7,677 nucleotides of DNA from Myxococcales bacterium (GCA_021783935.1 JAJXTK010000307.1:1-7677), one strand, 5' to 3'; shown: positions 1 to 6,467, counted from the first letter of the stretch. Program-made: numbers and translations. The notes: generated by a model not told the origin, from the sequence alone.

Positions 1-2
1 TG

Positions 3-881
3 AACGGTCCGCGCGCGCGCGTCGGGCTGCCGACCCTGCGCGAGGAGCGCAGCGGCGTCTTCAACCGCGCGTTCGTCGTCGAGCTCGCCGACGGGGCGCG
101 CGTCGAGGCCGTGCTCTATCGCGGCGACACGCTGTGCGTGTCGAGCCAGGTCGGCTGCGCGGTGCGCTGCCCCTTCTGCGCGTCGGGGGCGAACGGTCTC
201 CATCGTCCCCTCTCGCTCGACGAGCTCACGGGGCAGCTCGAGGCGGTGCGCGCCCTGGGCGAGGCGCCGGCGCGCGTGACGGTCTCCGGGGTCGGCGAGC
301 CGCTCCACAACGCCGCGGCCGTGCGCGCCTTCCTCGCCTGGTGCCGCGCGCAAGGGATCGCGCCGAGCCTGACGACGTCGGGCGGCCCCGTCGCGCGCCT
401 TCGCGAGGCGCTCGTCGAGTGGCCGCACAATGGGCTCACGATCTCGATCCACGCGGGCACCGAGGCGACGCGCGCCCAGCTCGTGCCCAACGCGCCCTCC
501 CTCGCCGAGCTGTTCGCGACGCTCGGCGCGGTGGTGCCGACCCTCTCGCGGACGCGCCGCAAGAAGACCGCGCTCGCCTACCTGCTGGTCGCCGACCGCA
601 ACGACGGCGACGCCGAGCTCCTGGCCTTCGCCGCGCACGCTCGGCCGCTCGGCCTCTGCGTGCACCTCTACGCGCTCAACCCCGTGCCCACGAGCGACGC
701 GCTCGCCGTCTCGCGCGGAGCGTACGAGCGCGCCTACGCCCGCCTGACCGACGCGGGGCTCGTCGCGCGCATGAGCTCTCGGGCGCGCGTCGAGGCCCAA
801 GGGGGGTGCGGGACGCTGGTCGCGCGCGAGGCCGAGGGAGCGAAGGCGAACCTCACTTCTCCCAGCTGCTCCCGCCGATGA
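3..881 (+). CDS. RlmN/Cfr-type radical SAM enzyme, 5' end at or beyond window edge
   Basis: Likely an RNA adenine-C2 (RlmN-like) or related methyltransferase of the radical-SAM superfamily. The frame is open from base 3, so 292 residues are visible. Seen: the CxxxCxxC iron-sulfur motif at C52, C56 and C59 in CVSSQVGCAVRCPFC; C45, seven residues ahead, matching E. coli RlmN C118; a GEP motif at residues 98-100 (GVGEPLHN); LTTSGG; LTISIHAG; NPVP; and C269 in GGCGTL, matching the methyl-carrying C355. Having both accessory cysteines supports the RlmN/Cfr dual mechanism over a generic radical-SAM protein. About 44 residues precede C45, against about 117 in E. coli RlmN, so the N-terminal accessory domain is outside the window or missing. 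Bases 1-2 are TG, so NTG-AAC could itself be the start. An internal GTG at 111 is too late, because homology runs upstream of it. The last 29 bases overlap the convergent kinase gene. RlmN versus a paralogue is undecided. Confidence 0.85.
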   Translation, partial: NGPRARVGLPTLREERSGVFNRAFVVELADGARVEAVLYRGDTLCVSSQVGCAVRCPFCASGANGLHRPLSLDELTGQLEAVRALGEAPARVTVSGVGEPLHNAAAVRAFLAWCRAQGIAPSLTTSGGPVARLREALVEWPHNGLTISIHAGTEATRAQLVPNAPSLAELFATLGAVVPTLSRTRRKKTALAYLLVADRNDGDAELLAFAAHARPLGLCVHLYALNPVPTSDALAVSRGAYERAYARLTDAGLVARMSSRARVEAQGGCGTLVAREAEGAKANLTSPSCSRR

Positions 882-3003
882 ACTCGCGGAGGATCGACGT
901 CGTGGGCACGTGGTCGGGGTAGATGGCCACGAACCGATCGATGAGCCTGCGCAGCCGGTGCGCGGTCACGAACGACGGGTGCTCGCGCGGCACCTCGAGC
1001 AGATAGCGCTCGGCGAAGACCTTGAGCACGGCGGGCTCGTAGACGAGCGACGAGTCGTAGACGGCGTCGGCGATCGGCTCGTAGGGGAAGATGTGCTTTC
1101 GCTCCCCCGCGCGCACCGAAGGCCAGCGCCGGATGTTGTCGGCGGCCGTCGCGCCGCGCGTGAAGCGGTCGCGCACGATGCGACGCAGCAGCCGGATGTC
1201 GGCGACCGAGAGGGTCTCGAGGCGATCGAAGCGCAGGGCGGTGGCGGGCTCGATGTAGATGCCGAAGCGCTGCGATGGATCGATCGCGTCGCCGAGCAGG
1301 GCGGGGTTGAGGCCGTGGATGCCTTCGAGCAGCAGCACGTCGCCGGGCTGCAGGGTGAGCTCCGGGCCCCCCTCGGGGTGGCTTCGACCCGTGAGGAAGT
1401 CGTAGCGCGCGGTGCGCACCGCCTCGCCCGCCAACAGGCGCCGCACGTGCGCTTGCAGCAGCGCGAGCGAGAGCGCGTCGAGCGCCTCGTAGTCGTACTC
1501 GCCCTTGTCGTCCTTGGGCGTCGCCTCGCGGTCGACGTAGTAGTCGTCGAGCGAGATGCCGATGGGGCGAATCCCCTCGATGCGCAGCTGGATCGTCAGC
1601 CGCTTGAGGAAGGTCGTCTTGCCCGACGACGAGGGCCCCGCGACGCAGATGACGCGCACGGCGTCTCGGCGCTCGGCGATCGCGTCGACGATCCGGCCGG
1701 TCGACTTCTCGTGGAACCCCTCGGCGATGCGAATGAGCTCCGTGACGCGGCCGGAGACGCACAGCTCGTTGAACGCGCCGACGCTCGCGGCGCCCATCGC
1801 CTCGAGCCAGCGGTGGTGCTCCTCGACCATCGGCCGCGAGCGCACCGGCGCGGCGAACGGACGCGTGCCGGGGGCGCCAGCGAGGCTCTCGTCGCCGAGC
1901 ACCAGCGACAGGCGCGGCTCGCCGGTCGGCCCGCGCGACGCGGTGACGTCGAAGCCGCAGAGCAGCGACGCCTCGGGGACGAGCGGATCGAGCGCGAGCA
2001 CGTAGGTCCCCCCCAGCACCGCGAGCGGCACCGTCGCCTCGCGCGTCGTCGACAGGAGCGCGACCGCGTCGCGATCGCCGCGATCGGCGAAGAACGCCGA
2101 GGCCTCCTCCACCGTCCACAGCTCGGTCGCCAGCGGCGCGCCGCTCGCCGCGATCGCGCGCATCTCGGCCGCCAGGCGCGGGGCCAGGGCCTCGAGCGAG
2201 CCGCCGTACGGGCACGCGAGCTCGATGCGCTGCTCGACGCCCCGCGAGCCGCGCAGCCGCGCGCGCACGTCAGGGCACACGCGCGAGGCCGCCTCGAGCA
2301 GCAACAGGCCGATGCTGCGGCGCCAGATCTTGCGCCCCTCCCAGTGCGCCGAGGTGAGCGGCTGCAGGTGCGCATCGGACGAGATCGGCGTGTGCAGCGA
2401 GACGGCGCGGTTCTCGAGCAGCGCCGCGACCACGGGGTGGCCGTCGAGCTCGGCGGGGAGCAGCGCCCGCGCGGGGGTGCCGGTGTGCACGGCGTGGTGC
2501 TCGCCGCCGACGTCGACGTCGACCTCGGTGCGTCGGGGCAGCGAGCGCTCGCGCAGCAGCACCGCGACGCTGTCGGTCATCGCGGTGAGCTCGCGTCCGA
2601 GCAAGCGCACGAGCGCGCCGACGAACGGCACGCACGCCTCGGGCGCGTGGTGCAGGAGCTGTTCGAAGCCGCCGCGCCCGAGCTTGCCGAGCACCAGCTC
2701 GTCGTGCGCGCGCACCGTCGCCGCGCGCGGCGCCCCCGAGAAGAGCGCGAGCTCGCCGAAGTGATCGCCGCGGTGCAGCCGCCCGACCTCGACGCCGCCG
2801 CGCTCGACGACCGCAGTGCCCTCGAGCACGAAGAACATCTCGTCGCCCGGGTCCCCCTCGCGCAGCACGGTCGTGCCCGCCGGCACGTTCCTGCGCTCGA
2901 TGACGCCAGGGATCGCGAGCAGCGCCGGCATGCTCTTGCTGACCGCGTCGGACTCCTCGCGCGCGATGGCGGTCACGTCGACCTGGCGGATCGAGAGGGG
3001 CAT
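853..3003 (-). CDS. cyclic-nucleotide-binding domain fused to uridine-kinase-like nucleoside kinase
   Basis: 716 residues from ATG at 3003. Residues about 25-125 form a Crp/PKA-type cyclic-nucleotide-binding domain. Its phosphate-binding cassette (FGELALFSGAPRAATV, 82-97) has the ribose-binding Glu (E84) and phosphate-binding Arg (R93); Ala after Arg is the cAMP-type residue. Residues about 160-216 resemble a TGS/ThrRS N-terminal segment (HTPI, then PLT). Residues 217-440 resemble the middle region of TM0751-type nucleoside kinases (DPLVP, then GFDVT). Residues about 447-660 are the P-loop kinase: GPSSSGKTTF (456-465), SLDDYYVDR with candidate catalytic D486, LLEGIHGLNP (558-567), RDRFTRG, and a C-terminal IFPYEPIAD signature (638-646). 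The TGS-plus-kinase layout is a known family; the cAMP domain is the addition. Substrate is unproven. It is last in the minus-strand run. A TTG at 3078 overlapping the yycJ stop (TTGA) is an alternative start; I prefer ATG 3003 because the extra 25 residues are Arg-rich and unlike a domain. Neither start has a clear Shine-Dalgarno. Confidence 0.9.
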   Translation of the reverse strand: MPLSIRQVDVTAIAREESDAVSKSMPALLAIPGVIERRNVPAGTTVLREGDPGDEMFFVLEGTAVVERGGVEVGRLHRGDHFGELALFSGAPRAATVRAHDELVLGKLGRGGFEQLLHHAPEACVPFVGALVRLLGRELTAMTDSVAVLLRERSLPRRTEVDVDVGGEHHAVHTGTPARALLPAELDGHPVVAALLENRAVSLHTPISSDAHLQPLTSAHWEGRKIWRRSIGLLLLEAASRVCPDVRARLRGSRGVEQRIELACPYGGSLEALAPRLAAEMRAIAASGAPLATELWTVEEASAFFADRGDRDAVALLSTTREATVPLAVLGGTYVLALDPLVPEASLLCGFDVTASRGPTGEPRLSLVLGDESLAGAPGTRPFAAPVRSRPMVEEHHRWLEAMGAASVGAFNELCVSGRVTELIRIAEGFHEKSTGRIVDAIAERRDAVRVICVAGPSSSGKTTFLKRLTIQLRIEGIRPIGISLDDYYVDREATPKDDKGEYDYEALDALSLALLQAHVRRLLAGEAVRTARYDFLTGRSHPEGGPELTLQPGDVLLLEGIHGLNPALLGDAIDPSQRFGIYIEPATALRFDRLETLSVADIRLLRRIVRDRFTRGATAADNIRRWPSVRAGERKHIFPYEPIADAVYDSSLVYEPAVLKVFAERYLLEVPREHPSFVTAHRLRRLIDRFVAIYPDHVPTTSILREFIGGSSWEK

Positions 3004-3074
3004 GCCCCGATTCGACCAAGCTCGACGGCCCGCGCGCAACGCAATTGGGCGTACGCATCGGCCGATCGAGCTCG

Positions 3075-3866
3075 TCAATCGAAGAGGTCGAGTCGCCCGC
3101 GCGCGACCTCCCGAGGCGCGGCGTCGAGCACCAGCGGCCCGCGAGGCGGCGCGACGTGGAGCGCGACGCCACGGCCCCTCAGCGCGTCCTCGGCCGCCTC
3201 GCGCGCGAGCTCGGGACGGTTGTTGGTGCGCGAGAGGTGGAGCAGCGCGACGGTCTTGGTGCGTGGCCCGAGGCGGCGCAGCAGCGCGTGCGCCTGGGCG
3301 TTCGACAGGTGCCCCTTCGCGCCCGCGATGCGCTCCTTGAGGAATGGCGCATACGGCCCCTCGGCGAGCATCTTCTCGTCGTGGTTCGACTCCAAAAGGA
3401 GCAGATCGACCCCCGCGACGTGCTCCTCGAGCTCTGCGGTGACCTCACCGAGATCGGTCGCGAGCCCGCAGCTCGCGCTCCCGTCGGAGATGCGCAGCGA
3501 GACCTGCGCCGCGTCGTGCGGGATCGGCAGCGGCCGAAGCTCGAGCTCGCCGACGCCAAACCGCTCGCGCGGACCGAAGGTGCGCCGAGCGATGCTCGAC
3601 GAGAGCGGCCCCAGCTCGCGCGAGGTCTCCTCGGAGGCGAAGAGCGGCGCGCGGCACTTGCGTGCGAGCTTGGCCGCGTGCCCCACGTGGTCAGCGTGCG
3701 CATGGGTGATCACGATGGCGTCGAGGCGCGGCTCCAGCCCGATCGCCTTCAGCATGCCGGCGAGCACGCGCGGCCCGACCCCGGCGTCGACGAGCAGCTG
3801 CGTGGTCCGCGACACGAAGACGGTCGCGTTCCCTTCGCTGCCGGAGGCGAGGATGACGACGCGCAT
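3075..3866 (-). CDS. yycJ: YycJ/WalJ-family metallo-beta-lactamase-fold hydrolase (probable nuclease)
   Basis: 263 residues, a normal length for YycJ/WalJ. The N terminus VILASGSEGNATVF is the family hallmark, followed by LLVDAG and the metal-binding HAHADH motif (H55, H57, D59, H60). Further probable ligands or active-site residues are H117 (PHDAA), D138 (ATDLG), H162 (ESNHD), H186 (GHLSN) and H210 (HLSRTNN). All are present, so the enzyme looks intact, with two metal sites. No signal peptide is visible; it should be cytoplasmic. Family members are annotated as metal-dependent hydrolases or exonucleases. In Firmicutes the gene sits with the WalRK two-component genes, which are absent here, so only the family and not that role should be carried over. 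It lies 183 bases after ahcY and just before the kinase gene (71-base gap, or 4-base overlap with the TTG start). ATG at 3866 is chosen because it directly precedes the conserved N terminus; no strong ribosome-binding site is seen. Confidence 0.92.
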   Translation of the reverse strand: MRVVILASGSEGNATVFVSRTTQLLVDAGVGPRVLAGMLKAIGLEPRLDAIVITHAHADHVGHAAKLARKCRAPLFASEETSRELGPLSSSIARRTFGPRERFGVGELELRPLPIPHDAAQVSLRISDGSASCGLATDLGEVTAELEEHVAGVDLLLLESNHDEKMLAEGPYAPFLKERIAGAKGHLSNAQAHALLRRLGPRTKTVALLHLSRTNNRPELAREAAEDALRGRGVALHVAPPRGPLVLDAAPREVARGRLDLFD

Positions 3867-3906
3867 CGAGGACGGCGAGGCTACCGCAGAAGCGGCCGAC
3901 GACCCA

Positions 3907-3922
3907 GCGATCCCAGGATCGC
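3907..3922. promoter_or_regulatory. 7-bp inverted repeat upstream of yycJ, candidate operator
   Basis: GCGATCC-CA-GGATCGC: two perfect 7-base arms around a 2-base centre, ending 41 bases upstream of the yycJ start codon. It could be a dimer-binding site or a small hairpin in the leader. No -10/-35 pair was recognised around it, and short palindromes occur by chance in GC-rich DNA, so the functional reading is weak. Confidence 0.25.
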
Positions 3923-3942
3923 GCGCGAGCGGCGTAGAGAGA

Positions 3943-4025
3943 AACAGGAAGGAGAGAAGCGAAGAAGGTGTGTTGGGAGTCGAAAACCACCCCCCAATGC
4001 CTTCTTCTTTCCTATCCTTCCTGTT
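3943..4025 (-). terminator. 83-base imperfect inverted repeat between ahcY and yycJ
   Basis: Arms 3943-3968 and 4000-4025 are complementary at 22 of 26 positions by hand count. The outer 11 bases (AACAGGAAGGA with TCCTTCCTGTT) and inner 8 (GAAGAAGG with CCTTCTTC) are perfect. Within the 31-base loop, TTGGG (3973-3977) can pair with CCCAA (3993-3997) and lengthen the hairpin. In the ahcY direction the 3' arm ends CCTTCCTGTTTCTCTC, a pyrimidine-rich but not clean U-tract. It could be a terminator or attenuator separating ahcY from yycJ, or a stabilising 3' end for ahcY mRNA. The purine-rich arms differ in composition from the surrounding coding DNA. The inverted repeat is directly visible; its role is inferred. 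Confidence 0.5.
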
Positions 4026-4039
4026 GCCCTTTCTCGCTC

Positions 4040-4059
4040 TCGGTACTGATCAGTACCGA
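4040..4059. repeat. 20-base perfect palindrome spanning the ahcY stop codon
   Basis: TCGGTACTGATCAGTACCGA is its own reverse complement over 20 bases, centred between 4049 and 4050. On the minus strand it contains the last two codons of ahcY (Arg-Tyr) and the TGA stop. There is no spacer for a hairpin loop and no T-run on either side, so it is not a standard intrinsic terminator. It could be a protein-binding site, or pair with a copy elsewhere. The C-terminal Tyr-Arg-Tyr is conserved in AhcY, so half of the palindrome is constrained by protein sequence and half is not. Confidence 0.6.
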
Positions 4060-5357
4060 TAATTCTCGGCCTTGAAGGGGCCCTCGGTGCCGACGCCGAT
4101 GTACTCGGCCTGGTCCTTGGTGAGCTTGGTGAGCTTCACGCCGAGCTTCGAGAGGTGGAGGCTCGCGACCTTCTCGTCGAGCTTCTTCGGCAAGAGGTGC
4201 ACGCCCACCGGGTACTTGCCCGGCTCGGTCCAGAGCGCGAGCTGCGCGAGCACCTGATTGGTGAAGCTCGCCGACATGACGAACGAGGGGTGGCCGGTCG
4301 CGCAGCCGAGGTTGAGCAGGCGGCCGCGCGCGAGCAGCGTCAGGCGCTTGCCGTCCTTGCGGATGAAGTGATCGACCTGCGGCTTGATGTTCTCTTCCGT
4401 GCAGTTCGCCTCGAGCCAGCGGACCTGGATCTCGGCGTCGAAGTGGCCGATGTTCCCGAGGATCGCCTCGTCCTTCATCTTCTCCATGTGCTCGCCGCGG
4501 ATGACGTCCTTGTTGCCCGTGGCGGTGATGAAGATGTCGCCGACGGTGGCGGCGTCCTCCATGGTCGTGACCTCGTAGCCCTCCATCGCCGCCTGCAGGG
4601 CGCAGATCGGATCGATCTCGGTGACCATGACGCGCGCGCCGAGGCCGCGCATCGCCTGGGCGCACCCCTTGCCGACGTCGCCGTAGCCGCACACGACGGC
4701 GATCTTGCCGGCGAACATCACGTCCGTCGCGCGCTTGATGCCGTCACCGAGCGACTCGCGGCAGCCGTAGAGGTTGTCGAACTTGGACTTGGTGACCGAG
4801 TCGTTGACGTTGAAGGCGGGGACCTTGAGCAGCCCCTTCTTGTGCATCTCGTAGAGGCGGTGCACGCCCGTCGTCGTCTCCTCCGACAGGCCGCGGACGG
4901 GGTCCTTGCCCGAGAGCAGGTCGGTGCGCTTGTTGTGGACGTAGAGGGTGAGATCGCCGCCGTCGTCGAGGATCATGTTGGGGCCGAGCCCCCCCTTGAA
5001 CGCCTTGAGCTGCTGCTCGATGCACCAGTCGTACTCCTCCTCGGTCTCGCCCTTCCAGGCGAAGACGGGCACGCCGGTGGCGGCGATGGCGGCCGCCGCG
5101 TGGTCCTGCGTCGAGAAGATGTTGCACGAGGTCCAGGTCACCTCGGCGCCGAGCGCGGTGAGCGTCTCGATGAGCACGGCGGTCTGAATGGTCATGTGGA
5201 GGCAGCCCGCGATGCGCGCGCCCTTGAGCGGCTTCTGCGGGCCGTACTCGGCGCGAATGGCCATCAGGCCCGGCATTTCCTTCTCGGCGATCGCGATCTC
5301 CTTGCGACCCCACTCCGCGAGCTTGATGTCGGCGACCTTGTAGTTCTGAGCGGTCAT
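4050..5357 (-). CDS. ahcY: adenosylhomocysteinase (S-adenosylhomocysteine hydrolase)
   Basis: Hydrolyses SAH reversibly to adenosine and homocysteine using bound NAD; cytoplasmic, tetrameric in the family. 435 residues, complete. Seen: HMTIQTAVLIETL (substrate region, H54), CNIFSTQDHAAAAI (78-91), DDGGDLT (131-137), SEETTTGVH, NDSVTKSKFDN (K190 and D194 match human K186 and D190), the NAD-binding GYGDVGKG (224-231), NIGHFD (H305), GHPSF (H356), and C-terminal K429 and Y433 in KAENYRY, which in the family reach the NAD site of the neighbouring subunit. The roughly 40-residue insertion common in bacterial AhcY is absent; length and sequence track the mammalian-type short form. ATG 5357 is supported by AGGAAGG seven bases upstream and by the conserved N terminus. 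It overlaps the stop of the upstream regulator/methyltransferase gene as ATGA, implying coupled translation. Confidence 0.98.
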   Translation of the reverse strand: MTAQNYKVADIKLAEWGRKEIAIAEKEMPGLMAIRAEYGPQKPLKGARIAGCLHMTIQTAVLIETLTALGAEVTWTSCNIFSTQDHAAAAIAATGVPVFAWKGETEEEYDWCIEQQLKAFKGGLGPNMILDDGGDLTLYVHNKRTDLLSGKDPVRGLSEETTTGVHRLYEMHKKGLLKVPAFNVNDSVTKSKFDNLYGCRESLGDGIKRATDVMFAGKIAVVCGYGDVGKGCAQAMRGLGARVMVTEIDPICALQAAMEGYEVTTMEDAATVGDIFITATGNKDVIRGEHMEKMKDEAILGNIGHFDAEIQVRWLEANCTEENIKPQVDHFIRKDGKRLTLLARGRLLNLGCATGHPSFVMSASFTNQVLAQLALWTEPGKYPVGVHLLPKKLDEKVASLHLSKLGVKLTKLTKDQAEYIGVGTEGPFKAENYRY

Positions 5358-6412
5358 GATCGTGCCTTCCTCTCGTGCTTGGACTTCGTGTCGTGCATGG
5401 CTGCGCGCTCGACGCCGCTCGGGCGACGGGCCGCGAAGACTTGCCAGGGCAGGTGGTGATCGGGCGCGCCCGCGCCGGGGGCGAACGCCGGCATCGACGT
5501 GACGACGGCGTCCTCGAGGTCGGCCCCCCGCGCGAAGCGGCGGAGCTCCGCGGGCTCGAAGCCGAGCCAGAGGTCGGCCTGCGCGCGCATCGACTCGTCG
5601 TCGTGGTGGGCGTAGTCGAGCACGACGACCGAGCCGCCCGGCCGCGCGAGCGCGGCGAGCACGCGCATGGTCTCTTGCGGGCGCGCCGCGTGGTGCAACA
5701 GACGCACGGCGAACACGGCGTCCGCGCCGCCGTGCGCGTCGACGGCGCGCCGCACGGCCGCGCCCCCGAGGTCCGCCTCGAGGATCTCGACGTTGCCGAA
5801 GCCGCGCTGCTCGACGCGCGCGCGGCATCGTTCGAGCTGCGCGTGCTCGCGATCGATCGCGACGACGCGCTCGAAGATCGGGCAGAGCACGTCGAGCAGG
5901 CTGCCGCCGCCGGTGCCCGCGTCGACGGCGAGCGACCTGCGGGGCAGCAGCGGTGCGATGGCGGCGAGGTAGCGCGGCAGCTCCCCGGGGATCGACGCGA
6001 ACGAGGGGCGCCCCTGATCGCGCCCGAAGAACGCGCGGGCCGCCGCGTCGCGCGCGCGCACCACCTCGGCGATGCGGCGCAGGCTCCCGTCCTCCTCGCA
6101 GAGCGCGCGCCCCGCGGCGAGCGCGTCGGCGACGACCGGATCGCGCGCCGCACCGTGCGCGAGGTGCACGAGCACGCGCGTGCCCTGCTTGCGCTCGATG
6201 AGCAGCCCGCGCTTGCGAAGCGGCGCCGCGTGGCGCGAGACGTTCGGCTGGGCCTCGTCGAGCAGCTCGGCGAGCTCGCCGACCGCGAGCTCCTCCTCGG
6301 CCGCGAGCGCGAGCAGGCGCAGGCGCACCGGCTCCGAGAGGAGCCGATAGAGCTCGCAGCGATCGATGCCCGGGCGGGGAACGTCGAGCTCGAGGTCCTC
6401 GGCGGCGGTCAC
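5354..6412 (-). CDS. ArsR-family HTH regulator fused to SAM-dependent methyltransferase (SahR-like)
   Basis: 352 residues from a GTG. Residues about 18-85 are an ArsR winged helix-turn-helix, with LYRLLSEPVRLRLL and recognition helix EAQPNVSRHAAPLRKRGLL (53-71); no metal-binding CxC motif of classic ArsR is visible. Residues about 140-330 are a class I methyltransferase fold: motif I VDAGTGGG (163-170), acidic AIDRE (185-189), EADLGG (212-217), LLHHA, and ARPGGSVVVLDYAHHD followed by WLGFEPAEL, typical of this fusion family. It probably binds SAM or SAH as an effector rather than, or as well as, methylating something. ArsR-type SahR regulators of SAM-cycle genes respond to SAH, and this gene is translationally coupled to ahcY, so control of the operon by SAH is the favoured inference. 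Upstream lie repeated ATCSSCAT words overlapping a candidate promoter. GTG 6412 has no Shine-Dalgarno; a leaderless mRNA would fit. Confidence 0.88.
   Translation of the reverse strand: MTAAEDLELDVPRPGIDRCELYRLLSEPVRLRLLALAAEEELAVGELAELLDEAQPNVSRHAAPLRKRGLLIERKQGTRVLVHLAHGAARDPVVADALAAGRALCEEDGSLRRIAEVVRARDAAARAFFGRDQGRPSFASIPGELPRYLAAIAPLLPRRSLAVDAGTGGGSLLDVLCPIFERVVAIDREHAQLERCRARVEQRGFGNVEILEADLGGAAVRRAVDAHGGADAVFAVRLLHHAARPQETMRVLAALARPGGSVVVLDYAHHDDESMRAQADLWLGFEPAELRRFARGADLEDAVVTSMPAFAPGAGAPDHHLPWQVFAARRPSGVERAAMHDTKSKHERKARS
5365..5371 (-). promoter_or_regulatory. Shine-Dalgarno of ahcY
   Basis: Reads AGGAAGG on the minus strand, seven bases before the ATG at 5357, inside the last codons of the upstream gene. 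It is the clearest ribosome-binding site in the window. It fixes the ahcY start and allows independent as well as coupled initiation. Confidence 0.8.
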
Positions 6413-6418
6413 TCGAAG

Positions 6419-6447
6419 TATCTATGCGATCATGCGGATGGAGGCAA
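6419..6447 (-). promoter_or_regulatory. candidate promoter of the ArsR-methyltransferase/ahcY operon
   Basis: On the minus strand TTGCCT (6442-6447) and TAGATA (6419-6424) are 17 bases apart. The expected transcription start about seven bases downstream falls at the GTG start codon (6412), which lacks a Shine-Dalgarno, consistent with a leaderless transcript. The hexamers are only partial matches to the sigma-70 consensus, so this rests mainly on spacing and position. Confidence 0.4.
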
Positions 6448-6467
6448 CTATCGCCATGGATGCCGAT
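6424..6467. promoter_or_regulatory. cluster of ATCSSCAT words, candidate operator of the ArsR-type regulator
   Basis: Minus-strand words: ATCGGCAT (6460-6467) and ATGGCGAT (6450-6457) form an inverted pair around CC, giving an 18-base imperfect palindrome with 7 of 9 pairs matched. ATCCGCAT (6432-6439) and ATCGCAT (6424-6430, one base short) follow as direct repeats. The last two lie within the 17-base spacer of the candidate promoter and the palindrome lies just upstream of its -35 element. This is a good arrangement for autorepression by a dimeric ArsR protein, and the divergent gene at 6513 could be affected too. Binding by the neighbouring regulator is inferred from position. Confidence 0.5.

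Noticed and set aside
111..881. GTG at 111 as the start of the radical-SAM gene
   Set aside because: RlmN-like homology (residues ELADGARVEAVLYR) runs through and upstream of this codon, and the frame stays open to the window edge.
3004..3078. TTG at 3078 as the kinase start, overlapping the yycJ stop
   Set aside because: The overlap is suggestive, but the added 25 residues are Arg-rich, precede the first domain without resembling one, and no ribosome-binding site is seen. Kept as an alternative.
3943..4025. CRISPR or IS-end interpretation of the inverted repeat
   Set aside because: There is only one inverted pair, no regularly spaced repeats, no transposase frame and no target-site duplication that I could find.
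910..4062. A plus-strand open frame of 1050 codons opposite the kinase and yycJ genes
   Set aside because: It is Arg/Ala/Glu/His-rich low-complexity translation with no recognisable domain, runs antisense to two well-supported genes, and is a typical GC-rich shadow frame.
4155..5459. A plus-strand open frame of 434 codons antisense to ahcY
   Set aside because: The opposite strand encodes a complete, highly conserved AhcY; this frame is its complement and shows no domain.
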